The notes under the pieces were generated by a model. It ran no database searches. It saw only the letters and a program-made list of their open reading frames with translations, and was not told the DNA's origin. Source: Pseudopithomyces maydicus (Eukaryota > Ascomycota > Dothideomycetes > Pleosporales > Didymosphaeriaceae). Taken from it: a stretch of DNA of 64,000 nt. The DNA is taken from positions 992,001-1,056,000 of the forward strand of contig JANTUC010000011.1 in NCBI GenBank assembly GCA_026873275.1. The letters run 5' to 3'. This document shows positions 13,100 through 24,635 of this stretch, piece after piece. How positions within the stretch are numbered: position 1 is the stretch's first letter; every line of letters begins with the position of its first letter. The position numbers were made by a program, and so were the translations under genes.

Positions 13100-13900
13100 A
13101 TATATTATTTCTTTTTTTATTTAAATTTTACTTCTTTCTTTATAATTTTTATTAAGGGTATTATTATCTTAGAATAATTAGTAATAAACTTTTAATAGAA
13201 GTTAATAAACCCTAAAAAACATTAAATATTTTTTACTAATTTAAATTATAACTATTTTTATATTATAATTATCTTTTTAGGATTTATAGTAATCTCTTTT
13301 TTAAGATAGTAAATCCTAAGTATTTAGTTTTTATTATATAGAACTTATATTTATTTAAATATAAAAATAATTAGTATTCTTTTATCTTTTTTAGTACTTT
13401 TTATATATAATATATATATTCTTTAAGCGTTCTTTTAAAGTATACTAGTATATTACTTAAGTATACTATGCAGAATATATTTAAATACTTATATAATACC
13501 TTATCTACTACTGCTTGGAATATTACTAAGATATTTATAAGTCTTATTAATATAATTATAAACTTATATAATTTATAGTGTAATTAAAATATAATTATCT
13601 ATTTATATCTTTTAACTATATAGATACAGTAAAAGCTATTCTATATATTAAATTTTATAAATTATTTAACTCTCTACAGATAATCTATAAGTTTTATTAT
13701 TAATAGTAATAGGTATTAGCTCTTAATAATTTTATTATTTAGTTATTAATAATTTATATATAATTAGAGTCGTTTATCCTTTTTTAATATAAATAGTATA
13801 GTAGAGGCTATTAGGCTCTTATTAAATTATATAAATTTTTACTTTAAGTTTTTTTTAACTACTTTATTAGTTCTTTTTATTAATCTTATAATAATAATTA
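13100..13900 (-). pseudogene. Remnant of an older gypsy pol (RT C-terminus)
   Basis: On the minus strand, around 13390-13150, the translation reads FYIIKTKYLGFTI, then ITINPKK, then CFLGFINFY.KFITNYSKI. This is the conserved end of a Ty3/gypsy reverse transcriptase and the joint to RNase H. Stops are frequent. It could belong with the gag-type knuckle at 17127-17168, also on the minus strand and upstream in reading sense, but the 3-kb gap is longer than expected and contains the solo LTR, so they may be separate insertions. Confidence 0.65.
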
Positions 13901-15163
13901 TAATTATTTTAGATATAGTTTTATGCCTTTTTATAAATAAATTTTATAATTCTATTTTTAGTATTTTAAAAGTGTTTTGCTATCTTTTTTATAAAAGAAT
14001 TTTATAAAGTTTTAATATTTTTAAAGTATAAATAGAATTTTTTATCTCTTTTTTTAAAGTTTACTCCTTTATATTTAAATAATATTTATTTTTTAAAAGT
14101 CCTTTTTATAGATTCTTATAATCTTATAAAGTAATATTTATTATATAATCTTTCTTTTATTGATTCTTTTTCTTTAAGGGGTATATTAAATTTTTAAGTA
14201 TACTTATAACTTCCTTATACTAGTAATTCTAATTATAAGTTTTTAACTGCGTATTATTTTCTTCTACTAGTTAATAATAGGATTATATTTTAATAATTAA
14301 TTATAATTAATAATTATTTCTAAGCTTTTTAAATTCATTATAATAAAGCTATATTAGCTCTAAAGTCTATTTAAATTTTTTTTTTGATGAGAAAATTGCT
14401 GTTTATAACTACCTAGTAATAAGGAAATAAGCTCTATATACTATGCGATTAATAACTAGCTCTTAAATGGTGTTCTTTTTTTCTAATTTATATAATTACA
14501 CTATAATTTAAACTTATACTACTATATAATTGCTAAAACAGTAGCTTTAGATATAGAGAACACTAAAGTATACTCTACTATCTAGTACTATTAAAATAAA
14601 ATAATAGATATAAATAATAATTTAAATAAAACTTTTTAGTTCTAATAGATGCCAGGTAACACCTTATTATAACTAAGATTACTTTTTAGGACGTCTAATT
14701 TAATTTAGGGAGACTTAATAGTAATAGCTAGTTCTAATATCTAATATAATATATATTTTAATATTTTTATAGCTTAGTTATATCTTATTATATTTTTACT
14801 CCTAAAATATTTTTCTCTGCTTTTAAGACTTCTACTACTATTTTTAAATAACTAGAAAGTAAATAAAATAATTAAGCCGTTTTTTAAAGGCTTTAAAGGC
14901 AAAAAGTTATTAAAATAGAATAATAAGATAGATACTACAGCCCCTTTAAATAAAGAACGCCTAGTAAAGCTATAATTATATACTAGAAAGGTAATTTGCG
15001 ATAATAATAAAATAGCCCTAATTTTAAGGCTTTTATTACTAGACACTAAATATAGACTCGCTCTAGAACTTAGTAGGTTAAAATTTTAAAATTTATACTA
15101 GTGCTGGTGCTGGTGCTAATTAATATAAATTTTTAGAATAAATTCTATATTTCTTTTATGAAA

Positions 15164-15514
15164 TGTCACGGGACGGGTCGGTATCGGGTTGCACCTCGGT
15201 GGTACACGGTTGGCAGGCGGTAGAAGGATCAGCTATCAGGGTAGGTCGGGGGTACTGATGGCAGCGGTGGTACAGGGCAGGCGGACAAGCAGGTAGGATC
15301 AGAGACAGCTATTAGGTTATCTCATTAATACAGAACAGCTATCTACGACAGGCAGTTACCAGGCAGGTAGGTTAACTTAACAAGACGTAGCTCAAAGAGC
15401 TACTAGAGGTTCAGCTGCGTAGGAAGGGTTTCTTCTCGGCAGTACTTCGGCAGCTTGGCTACCCAAGCTCTTATCCAATCAGATGTAATTGACTCTCCAG
15501 GCTGCGCCGTGACA
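15164..15514 (-). repeat. Solo LTR of the same gypsy family
   Basis: A complete 351-bp LTR (TGTCAC to GTGACA) with no internal region. It is flanked by the 5-bp duplication TGAAA at 15159-15163 and 15515-15519. This is the footprint of an insertion whose internal part was lost by recombination between its two LTRs. It is the least mutated of the three copies by eye. Confidence 0.95.
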
Positions 15515-15849
15515 TGAAATCTCAGGTTAAAATTATAGAAAATATACTAAAAGACGATAATTATTAGTTAACTAAGAATAAAGGTAACTAAAAAAGGAAA
15601 ATAGATTTAAATAAAGATCTAAAGGATATTTTTAAGCTTTATAGAGAGGAAGCTTAAGTAAAGGGCGTAGTAGAGGTTTAGGAACGTTTTATAGGTATAA
15701 AATAGTAATTATTATAGTATCTAATTATACTAAATCTATTTTCTTTCGAAATAACTTCTTATGTAATTGAATGAATCTTCTGTGTGTACTTTATAACTAA
15801 TTAAATAATCGCTTATTGTATTAATCATTAGAACTTTCTGGAACCTGTG

Positions 15850-15865
15850 GGTCTCGATCGAGACC
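15850..15865. repeat. Perfect 16-bp palindrome
   Basis: GGTCTCGATCGAGACC is a perfect palindrome inside a short GC-containing island (about 15830-15870) in otherwise TA-rich DNA. It may be the end of a transposon or LTR, but I found no partner copy in the window. Confidence 0.5.
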
Positions 15866-17126
15866 GGCTATTTAAATTAAGCAATAATACTATTATTTTA
15901 AAGTATAATTAGCGTTTATTATATTCTTAGGAGAATATTCTATTTACTATTTTTATTTAAATTAGTATTATCTTATTTTAGTAAGGCAGCTTATACTTTT
16001 TTACTATTTTAAATAAGATTAGATGTTTAGCAGTACTAAAGTTTATAAATATTATTATTTAATATTTTCTAATTATAACTTCTTTTTTAAGGTATAAATT
16101 ATTATCCTAATTTACTTTATAAACTTTTATAGGGGTATTTTTACTAATATAATTTATTTTTTAATAACATATCAGTTTCCTAACTTATTATTAATATTAT
16201 TTAGTTTCTTTAGATTCCTTTTTAGGTAAGTAGTATTTTACTTTTAATTATATTTTATATAAAATTTATTAAAATAAGCCTTAGCTTAATCTAGGCGCTT
16301 ATTTTCTTTTTTAATATTATTTTATTTATGCTAATTATATCCTTTTAATATATATTTATTTAGAGCTATCCTTTAGTACTTTTTATTAAATAAGTGTATA
16401 GTGTCCTTTTCTTTTTTATAATAGTGCATAAAATATTTCTTTTTATATTTTTTTAGTAAATAATATCTTAGTATATTATATTATAGTCTACTCTATAATT
16501 AGTGTTATATATACTTACTTTTAAGATACATCTATAAATTAGGCCTTATAGCTATTATTCTATTATATATTTATATTTATAATAAATTTAGTAAATATTA
16601 TTAGAGCATCTTATTTATCCCTTTTAAAAATAAGTCTTTTTGTAATTTTCTTAATTATATTAATAATATATTATTATTTAGTAATCCTTTAAATAAATAT
16701 CTTTATAAAGAGAGTTTTTAAGTTATTACTAAACATTATCCCTTATTTTATTATAAATTTTATACTTTTCTTAGTAGTATAAATATTATTTAATGCTTTT
16801 ATATTAGATTTAGATCTAAATTTAATTATATTAATTATTAATTATTCTTTAGTATTAGTCTGTAAGTGCTAATATCTATTTAAATATATTTTTTTAAATT
16901 TAAACCTTTTTATTATAATCTTTAATATAATATATTCTATTCTTATATAGCTAGTAAATATCCTTTAATATTTATTTTTAAATCTTTTTTCTTATAAGGT
17001 TAAGCGTAACTATATTTATAATAATTTATATTTTAATTTTAAAATTATATTATTTTCTTTTATAATAGAAGCTATTTATATTTATATTATTAATAATTAT
17101 TTCCCTTCAATCTTATTTATTATAAT

Positions 17127-17168
17127 ATAATTATATATAAAATATCCTAGCTCTCTATATCCTAGATA
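17127..17168 (-). pseudogene. Gag-type zinc knuckle with all four ligands mutated
   Basis: The minus strand reads YLGYRELGYFIYNY. Spacing matches C-x2-C-x4-H-x4-C exactly, with the three cysteines and the histidine all replaced by tyrosine. TGY-to-TAY and CAY-to-TAY are the changes RIP makes on one or the other strand. Flanking minus-strand sequence over about 17.0-17.9 kb is consistent with the end of a gag, so this marks an older gypsy insertion. It is recognisable only by pattern. Confidence 0.6.
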
Positions 17169-18861
17169 GACTTTTTTATTATACTATTATTATCTTTCCT
17201 TATTAGATAGTTCATTATTTTAGTAATTATATTTACCCTTTTTCTATTGTTATTTTTTATAAATTTTATTAATTATTGTAATATTTCTATTTTTATTTTA
17301 TTTATTATAGTTATAAGCTTTTTCATATCAACTCTTTAACTAAATATTAATCTTTTTAACTCTTTCTTCTCTAGGTATTATTTATATAGCTAATTATTAA
17401 TATAGACCACGAATTTAATAAATTCTTTTAAATTATTTAATTAATTATAGTATATTAATTTATCCTTTATTAATTCCTTTCATCTATTATAATATACAGC
17501 TTAGAGTAGAATATTATTTTAATTTATTTTAATTCATAAGTATTTAAACTCTAATAAGTATTCGTTAGTAAACTTAATTTATTTAAAATATCATATTTAT
17601 TATTCTATCTTCTTTTCTTTTATAACTTTTTTAAATATAATTTTACTCTATTCCTTAAATCTATTTTAGGTTTTAAAGACCTTCTTAGTAATATTATTTT
17701 ATTTATATAGTTTATCTTCATAAGCTTAATTATTGTTAATAAAAAATTAAAATTATTCAGTAGCTTTTCCTTTTATATATATTTTTATTATTAAAACTTT
17801 AGCTTAGTTAGTACTAAAGATTTTACTATTATAATAATAATAATATAATTCTATATTAATAAAAATATTTTAAGTTTAGTCTTCTCTCTATTATAGTATT
17901 TAGTTATTTTAAAGGGTATTTTTACTATAAGCCTTATTTAGGCCTAAAGTAGTATTTATATCTATTTTTATATAGCAGCTATTAGGGCTGTTATTTATAT
18001 ATAGAGTTTTTATATTTTTATTATTTAGGCCACTAATATTATTATTAAATTTATTATAAATTTAAAAGTAGTGCTTTTACTAGGAGTCTATAAATTAATA
18101 AAATTTATTAGAATTATAATATTAATTTAAACTTTTAAGTAATTAAATTATTATAAGAGATTTCTATTTACTTAATTTATATAAGGGTAGATAAGCTTCT
18201 TAGGAGCTTTATAAATTTTTAATAATTAAGTAATTATTAGATAATAAGTAATATCAATATTTTTATTTTATTAATAAGAGTAAGATAACGATTTCCTATA
18301 AAAATTAATAATTTTTAATTATAAAAAAGAGCTTCGATTTAGTTATAAGTAAATATATAAAAATATATAAGAAGTTAAAAACTAAGTTAATTATAAAAGA
18401 TAGGAAATATATAAAAAGTATTTTAAATTATATATTATTTTATTTATCTTTTATTATCTTAGACCTACTAATCTATTTTTATAAATTCTATTTATTTAGT
18501 AAAAGTAACTCCCTTTATTTTTATAAATTTCTTTTCTTTAATAAGAGTAATTATTCTATTTTTATAAATTCTATCTTTTTAGTAAAAGTAACTACTTTAC
18601 TTTTACTAAAATCTAATATTTTTAAAATTTTATATTTTTAGCAGGATTATAATTATATAATATATTATTTAACTAGCCCTACTATTTAGTGTATAATTAA
18701 TTATTATCTTTACCTTAGTTATTAATATCTTATATATAATTCTTTCCTGCTGTCCTACGGTTTCTTATTATAATTATAACATGATAAAGTAGTTTCTAAT
18801 ACTAGTAAAATATAAAAAATACGCTTTTATAATAAATTAAAAGTATTTAAAAATAGTAAGA

Positions 18862-18909
18862 CGCCTAGTTATAATTATAACTGAAATTATTATAATTATA
18901 AATTAGGCG
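18862..18909. repeat. Imperfect inverted repeat
   Basis: Arms of about 19-20 bp (18862-18880 and 18890-18909) are reverse complements apart from a small mismatch or indel and are separated by a 9-base loop. The outer ends CGCCTA/TAGGCG are less AT-rich than the core. It may be a small element terminus or a chance product of AT-rich sequence. Confidence 0.45.
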
Positions 18910-19694
18910 ACTAAGCTTTACTTACTAATATAAAATTTAATAGTTATTTATTATTTAAAATACTATAAGGCTACTAATAGATAGTCTATTTTACTAAAAA
19001 GCCTTATAGCTAAGTAAATAAAAATACATAAAAATAAAAATAACTTAAATTTTATAAAGAAATTAATAGGCGCAGAAAGTACTATATTTTTTAAAAAAAA
19101 TTACTATAGGTAATTATATAATACTAAATACTTAAAGTATACATATACGCCTTAAGTATACAGCACTAAGTATTATTTCTATTATATTTTTAATTTAATA
19201 GTAAATTATATATAAATATTTATATACTATAGGCGGTCGCGTCTTAATTAGTTTAATAATAGAATTATATAAGAGAGGCTATATTATAATATAAATAAAT
19301 AAAATTAGCTCTATAATACCATTTACCCTATAAAAAAAGGTAATAAAATTATCTAACACGTGATGCCGCCCCTCCTAGGGTTAGAATAACACTATGTACT
19401 AAATAGTGCTATTTAATACTAAATTATATTAAAATAGGCCTTTATATAGTATAAAGGCCTAATAGGTGTAGGAAGGCCCCTTTAGAAATACCCTTACTTT
19501 TATTTCTTATGAAAGTTTTTTTTTTTTAATATTAAATTTATTATATTTAGTTTACTTTTAGTGACTGGAGTCGGCATAACCTATACAGGTCTTTATAATA
19601 TTAATTAAAAACCATTAAATAGCCGAAATAAGGCTCTAAGTAGTCTAAAGGAGGCTAGGTCCTTATAGTTAAAATTAAATCATCTTCGTAAGTT

Positions 19695-21282
19695 CTATTC
19701 AAATGCTATCCAATTAACACCGGCCCCGTAGCACAGAGTATCACTATGGGTGTCCACATTCCATTTGAAAGAGTCTACTGTAACTTCGCTAGCCGTGACC
19801 TTGAAACGGACATTCCTCGCCGCATCGAAATTCAAACTACTGATAGCAACGTATACCTGCGGCGTCTTCTGGCAACGATTGCCATAGGACACCTTGCGAC
19901 CGTTGGACTTCTGTGCGGGAAACCAACTCCGGTACAAGGTTGTATCGTCGCTGCCGCTTGATACTGTTGTGCTCGCCGAAGGATCGTATGCAATCCAGTC
20001 AGCAGATGCGCTGTACATGATAGTGTCTCCCCATGTGTCGATGTGAATGTCAAAGCCGCTTGCATCGACATTGTCTGCGTAGGCTTTGATGCGGATATTA
20101 TGATCCTTATGCATGTCAAGACGAGAGATCCAGACGACTATCTTGGGAGTCTGTTGGAATTGCTCGGAGAATTTCACGCGCGTGACATTCTTGGCACCCG
20201 TCGGCTTGGAAAGATCATAGCGGCCAACTAAAGACGTGGGTTAGCTTGTTGCATGGTTTTGTAAAGTGCAAACTAATTACCTTGGTAGTTATAATCACTT
20301 GCTTCAAACTCTACCCAAGTGGCACCACCGCCATAGAGTAAAGTGTCGCTCCAGGAATCGATACGGAGAACGAAATCCTATCAGTCACACGTTCTTTGTA
20401 TACTTTCACCCTAAGGTTTCTGGATTCATCAACGTCGAGTTCGTTGAGGCCCATTGCAATGCGTGGGGCTTCCATATACGGGGTGTTGAACACAACTTGT
20501 TTGACGTTGACTGCCACTGCTGGATACCACCGACGCGCTTCTGATATGCTCCATGTGCCAGAGGATCGAGTTTGGAATGGATACATCATTGAGATGAAAA
20601 TCTTGTCTTGCGGAGACAAGGTGTGATTGGACGATGTGCCTTTTCCATCCGTGGTCAATGACGGGGGAAAGAAATACAGCATGACGGAGCGTTCATCGTA
20701 GTCAGATGCTAGAGTCGTCTTGCTATCATAGGATCGGAGCAGATTGTAGTCGATCTCTTGCTTGCTCCAGTTATTGGGTGGGCGCATGAAGTATGCGTAT
20801 ACCTTTTCCACGTCCCAATTGATCCTATTGTTGGGACTCTGATGTTCGTGTACACAACCGAGGGCATAAACAAACTCATGTATAGTAGTTCTCGAGAACT
20901 CCTCCTCCCTAGTATCGTCGTGAAACCAGCCAAAGTTCATGGTGGGCTTGTCCTGAGGAACCGCCCTTGCACTGGTGCCAAGCTGAGACCAGGAACCAGC
21001 ACCCTGAGTGAATGTGATACGAATATCCGCAGGCCCGGTGTCAACAAATTGAAAGTCAATATTCGCATATTTCTCCCATAGCTGGGCGTAGTACATAACC
21101 TTCTTTCGCACTTTTTCGGTACCGCCTTAAAGAAATTGCACGCGGAGGCGCTTCCCGTTTGGCCAAAAGGTTGCCATGGGCATAGCGAGACTTCCGGCCC
21201 CAGAAGGCGAAGACACCATGTTGCTATCTGGAGCATCGTCGGGCAGAGATGTGGTGCATACATAGATTTCAGAAGAATCCAT
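19695..21282 (-). pseudogene. Astacin-like metallopeptidase with H-type lectin repeats, broken
   Basis: Starting at ATG 21282, the reading frame encodes a zinc metallopeptidase domain followed by H-type lectin repeats; a 53-bp intron (20228-20280, branch site GCTAAC) separates the first lectin repeat from two more (ends YGGGATWVEF, SADWIAYD, GVNWIAFE). Three lesions are visible. Codon 52 is TAA (21127-21129) inside a conserved segment. The HExxHxxGxxH zinc motif reads HEFVYALGCVH, so the second zinc histidine is tyrosine (20866-20868). A one-base loss near 20376-20380 shifts the frame within the first lectin repeat. The Met-turn SVMLYFFP is present. The first two are CpA-to-TpA changes, the RIP type, and the gene lies against the RIP-mutated block. 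In family terms it would be a secreted or surface protease-lectin, but I see no clear signal peptide. Confidence 0.8.
20228..20280 (-). other. Intron in the metallopeptidase-lectin gene
   Basis: On the minus strand GTAATT...CTTTAG with a GCTAAC branch site. Splicing joins ASDYNYQ to VGRYDLSKP and restores a continuous lectin region. Confidence 0.8.
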
Positions 21283-23016
21283 ACTGGGGAACCTGAGGGG
21301 AGAAGAATATATTTTGAGTAGATATGTAATTGAGACGTGAGGTGTTCAAGAATCTAGAAGCGCGATGAGAATTTGTGAATATAAAAAAAAACCTTCATTC
21401 ATATACATACGAGAATATATTACGAACTCGTGAAGCTGGAGATAGGCGTCCTAGTCTGCCAGTGATAAACTCCACTGTAAATTAACTTTCTCAACATTTT
21501 CCAATCTCATGTAAGGATTCCCCAACTCTACACAACAGCGGGTCTCGGGCCAATCTAGAGAAGGCAGGAGGTACGTCATGCTAATACATCAAGACTCCGA
21601 TTGAGGAGCTTGTGATACTGCTTTCCCGTCAAGGCAACGACTAAGGTAGTAAGTATGCGCGAAAAGATTCCAAATCATTCTTGATTCGATAAAGAACCTG
21701 TGCATAGATATGTTGAACAAACTTTCATCTGGGATGCACATAGAATCGACGCACCTCAGTCTTTAGATATCCCAATATGTAGTCATTCTTCCATATGTGC
21801 CACGTAATAGTTATCTATAGGTTGGAAGTTTCTTTCAGAGACAGGTAGAGAACTGCACTACTCTTTTTAATATAGCAATTATATAGGCAATTACAAGGGA
21901 CAGGAACTGTGACATCGTACACTATTGCGGGCTGCAAGATCTCCTGGCTTGTTTAAATACCTAGTGAGACTGTTCAAAGAGGTAGTTGACCCTAGACGCC
22001 GCAGTAACTTTCGGATCGCCTGCGTACATGTTCGCTTATGCAACCATGTACCCATCTAATCAGCTCAGCCACCCATGCCATGGTATTTGGTGCCCCAAAC
22101 TTTAAAATTGTCCTAGAATCCAATACAGTCTCTGTATACTCGAGCTATAATGCGTCATCCTAGATGGGCTACAGATACCGAACTCGCAATTTAGCTGCAT
22201 GTGAACATGTTTCGATTATACCTCAACCTTGAATCCCTGCTCAAAAATGCTACTCCTGGCCGTTGTGTGACACGAAATTCGGAATATTGTATCCCATTTC
22301 TTCCACTGGCCAAGGCATCATATTTCTTGTGTTCTTATCCTGAGTTTCCAACCTAGTCAAAGTATTAGGTATAGGTATAGCAGCGCGTCTATGCATAATT
22401 CCTGTCTACAATACGCAATCATGAGATCAAAAACTTGTATAAAGGTTGCGATAGATACCATATTCCTGCATTAACAATGAAATTGGCTACATTTCTGTGC
22501 GATTTATACTTTCAGCAATATTACTGCAGCGACTACCGTTCCGGATTCCAGCACAAATTGTACCACTCAACCTTGACTTCGCTAAGACAGTCAAAGAAAT
22601 GCCGGAAAAAATCTAGATACCGGAAAACATAAGATTATCTTCTAGCTCCTTGATGTTGTATAATGCTACTTCTCTTCCAGCACTAATGCTATAGTAGAAC
22701 TCGTAAGCGAATAGCCTAAGAGAATGATATAGCCTGTTCCGATTGGCCACCGTCTATCTGATGTGAGGAGGTATTGTACCTATTGAAAAACCGAGAGTAC
22801 GTCATTTGGCCATACTTACGATTAGACCTGATACGATTTGGAAAATCAGCGCAAAAGGCGTCGCGTCAATACGACCACGACGGCGTAAAAACGAGGTGGC
22901 AAAAAGACGTCTCCCCACTAGACTGCGTAAAAAGGTGACGTATGAAACGGTTCATAAAAAATAGACCTGATACATACTTAGCGAACCTACGTATTTTACT
23001 ATTAGAAAATACAATC
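21283..23016. other. Intergenic, no gene seen
   Basis: About 1.7 kb of ordinary-composition to mildly AT-rich DNA. The short open frames (for example 22435-22632) show no recognisable domain. It should contain the upstream region of the broken metallopeptidase gene and the 3' flank of the transporter. Confidence 0.6.
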
Positions 23017-23999
23017 TTAATCATTCTTTTCATTGTCCATGGCTGCAATCTCAACATCAGTACTCGCCCAGTATTTGCTCAAGTCTCCTACTGGAGGACA
23101 AACCCTCCACCGCATCTCCGCCGCCATAATCACAAATAACATATACCATCCTAGTAACCCTACGATGAAAAGCAAAGCTGCCCCAGCCTACACCTAGGTC
23201 AGTAAAGACATTATCTCTGCATAGAAATGTACGTTTCATGATGATCTTACCTTCTGCAATCTCATTGCCCTTTCAATATCCCCTGTACTCACCGCCCAAT
23301 ATGCCGCACTTAATATCCACGCTCCAATTGTAACAAATCCGAAGATTCCCGCGAATACGACGTTAATTCTTAGTGTAAAAACCCAAAAGGTGCCCAATGC
23401 AAAGCCCCACACAAGCAGGTACAACGCTATAACAGCATTCATCTCCTTTGACGCAGCCCCGGCCGCTGCGTCTCCTCCCGCGTACGCCCCAGCGAGCCCG
23501 AGACTTGGCACCTGGAGCATGCCGAAGGATAGCCAAAAAACGCAAAAGAGACCACAAACCATCATAGGGAAGAATTGGGCCTGTATCCATAAACAGATGG
23601 TGGAGAGGAGGAGGAGGAGAGGACCCGTGAAGAAAAATATTCCAGCGACGGCGGTAAGGCCGGAGGCACCGCCCCAACCCATGAGAACCATGCTGAAAGT
23701 AAACGTAGAGATTACAAAACTAAGATGATGGTTAGTTGGCCAGTCAGGCGGGCAGAAGTAGTGGTGAGAAACAGAAGCAGAAAGACTTGCCCAAGAAACC
23801 CAAGGGGGACAGCATTTGCGAATCTCGCGGCGTGGTCTGTAGCATGGGGAACCTTAGGTGCAAGGTATAGTCTTTCGAATTGTTCTGGGGTGAGTGAGAT
23901 GTTGGTTGTGGAGTGGGTGAGATGGGGCTTGTTATTGATGGTGTCTGGGGAATGAACTGTTGTTCCAGGCTGTGTTGTTGCGGCAGAGGGCGCCATCAT
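23017..23999 (-). CDS. GPR1/FUN34/YaaH (Ady2/Ato-type) acetate transporter family protein
   Basis: Three exons (23791-23999, 23251-23719, 23017-23187) give 282 residues. The protein has a hydrophilic N-terminus of about 60 residues, then the family signature N-x-x-PLG (here NAVPLG) leading into six predicted membrane helices, including MVLMGWGGASGLTAVAGIFF, FPMMVCGLFCVFWLSFGML and WGFALGTFWVFTLRINVVFA, and ends LSKYWASTD. Family members carry acetate, or sense or export ammonium, across the plasma membrane. Intron 1 (71 bp) starts GCAAGT rather than GT; using it gives the continuous PLGFLGFVISTFTF expected for the family, and no GT donor does so as well. Intron 2 (63 bp) is GT-AG. The substrate is inferred from the family only. 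Confidence 0.9.
23720..23790 (-). other. GC-AG intron
   Basis: Minus-strand donor GCAAGT, branch site CTAAC, acceptor CTTAG. GCAAGT is the known consensus for the rare GC donor class. The nearby GT dinucleotides give either an extra residue or a loss of conserved residues in the first helix. Confidence 0.75.
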
Positions 24000-24635
24000 G
24001 AGAGAAATTCAATATTTAGATGGGTGGGGTGAAAGAACGAAAAGGGTACGAGAAAGAGAGTAGTTATGTCTTATTGGGGTTACTTATTTTGGCAATTGTC
24101 ACATGGATTGCGAATACTACCCCACTTCTCTTTGCTGCTGCTCGTGGTCGTGTCAAGTAAGAGGCTTGCTATTAGCAAGGAAGCCATGAAAAGGTAAGTT
24201 CCTTATTAGTCTGCTGATCCAGGTAATGTGTAATAATTGGTTGGGTAAGCGTCCAAGGTTCTATGATAAACTACATACGCAAGTCATGTTCCGGGGCGAG
24301 CTTGATGCCGTGGACGACCGACCTGGTTCCCCGCTCGTACCTACCGCCGGCAATTTGACCCCAGTGGCTTATTGGTTGTAGACATGCAGGGATTCGATCC
24401 TACGCCTCAAATGAGATGTCCGGAACACCCACAGCAAGTTAAATAGTATGGCCAGCAAAGGTCAGTATTTTATCAGAAAGAAGTCTTTCAATTCAACGGC
24501 TGCAAAGTCATGACTAGAATCAAAGAAAATGTATGATTACTATATCAAGATCCCGAGTTGAAAATTGCCTTCCCATACCTATGGTATATATCCTAAAAGA
24601 AACCCATATCTATTGAAGAAATCATGTTGACATTG
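24000..24635. other. Intergenic, no gene seen
   Basis: About 640 bp between the start of the transporter gene and the end of the nucleotidyltransferase-like gene, both on the minus strand. A tRNA-like GATTCGATCC string near 24390 does not fold into a cloverleaf by eye. No coding signal is seen. Confidence 0.55.

Larger units (their letters stand above)
1..19680. other. AT-rich, RIP-mutated transposon block
   Basis: Nearly the whole stretch is TA-rich with stop codons in every frame and no gene-length open frame on either strand. The less AT-rich islands are the LTR retrotransposon at 169-6111, the solo LTR at 15164-15514, a short segment near 15720-15870 and one near 19355-19400. Base composition changes abruptly to ordinary coding-type DNA at about 19,680. 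In ascomycetes this pattern is known from AT isochores made by repeat-induced point mutation, which turns CpA into TpA. What I see is the composition and the all-transition differences between repeat copies; the RIP mechanism is inferred. The block runs off the left edge, so its full size and whether it is subtelomeric, centromeric or interstitial cannot be said. Confidence 0.9.

Noticed and set aside
14852..15046. 64-residue minus-strand open frame in the AT-rich block
   Set aside because: Probably a surviving fragment of a mutated transposon; I recognise no domain and do not call it a gene.
24383..24420. tRNA-like T-arm string GATTCGATCC
   Set aside because: The flanking bases do not form a 5-bp T stem on either strand and no matching acceptor, D or anticodon arms are found nearby.
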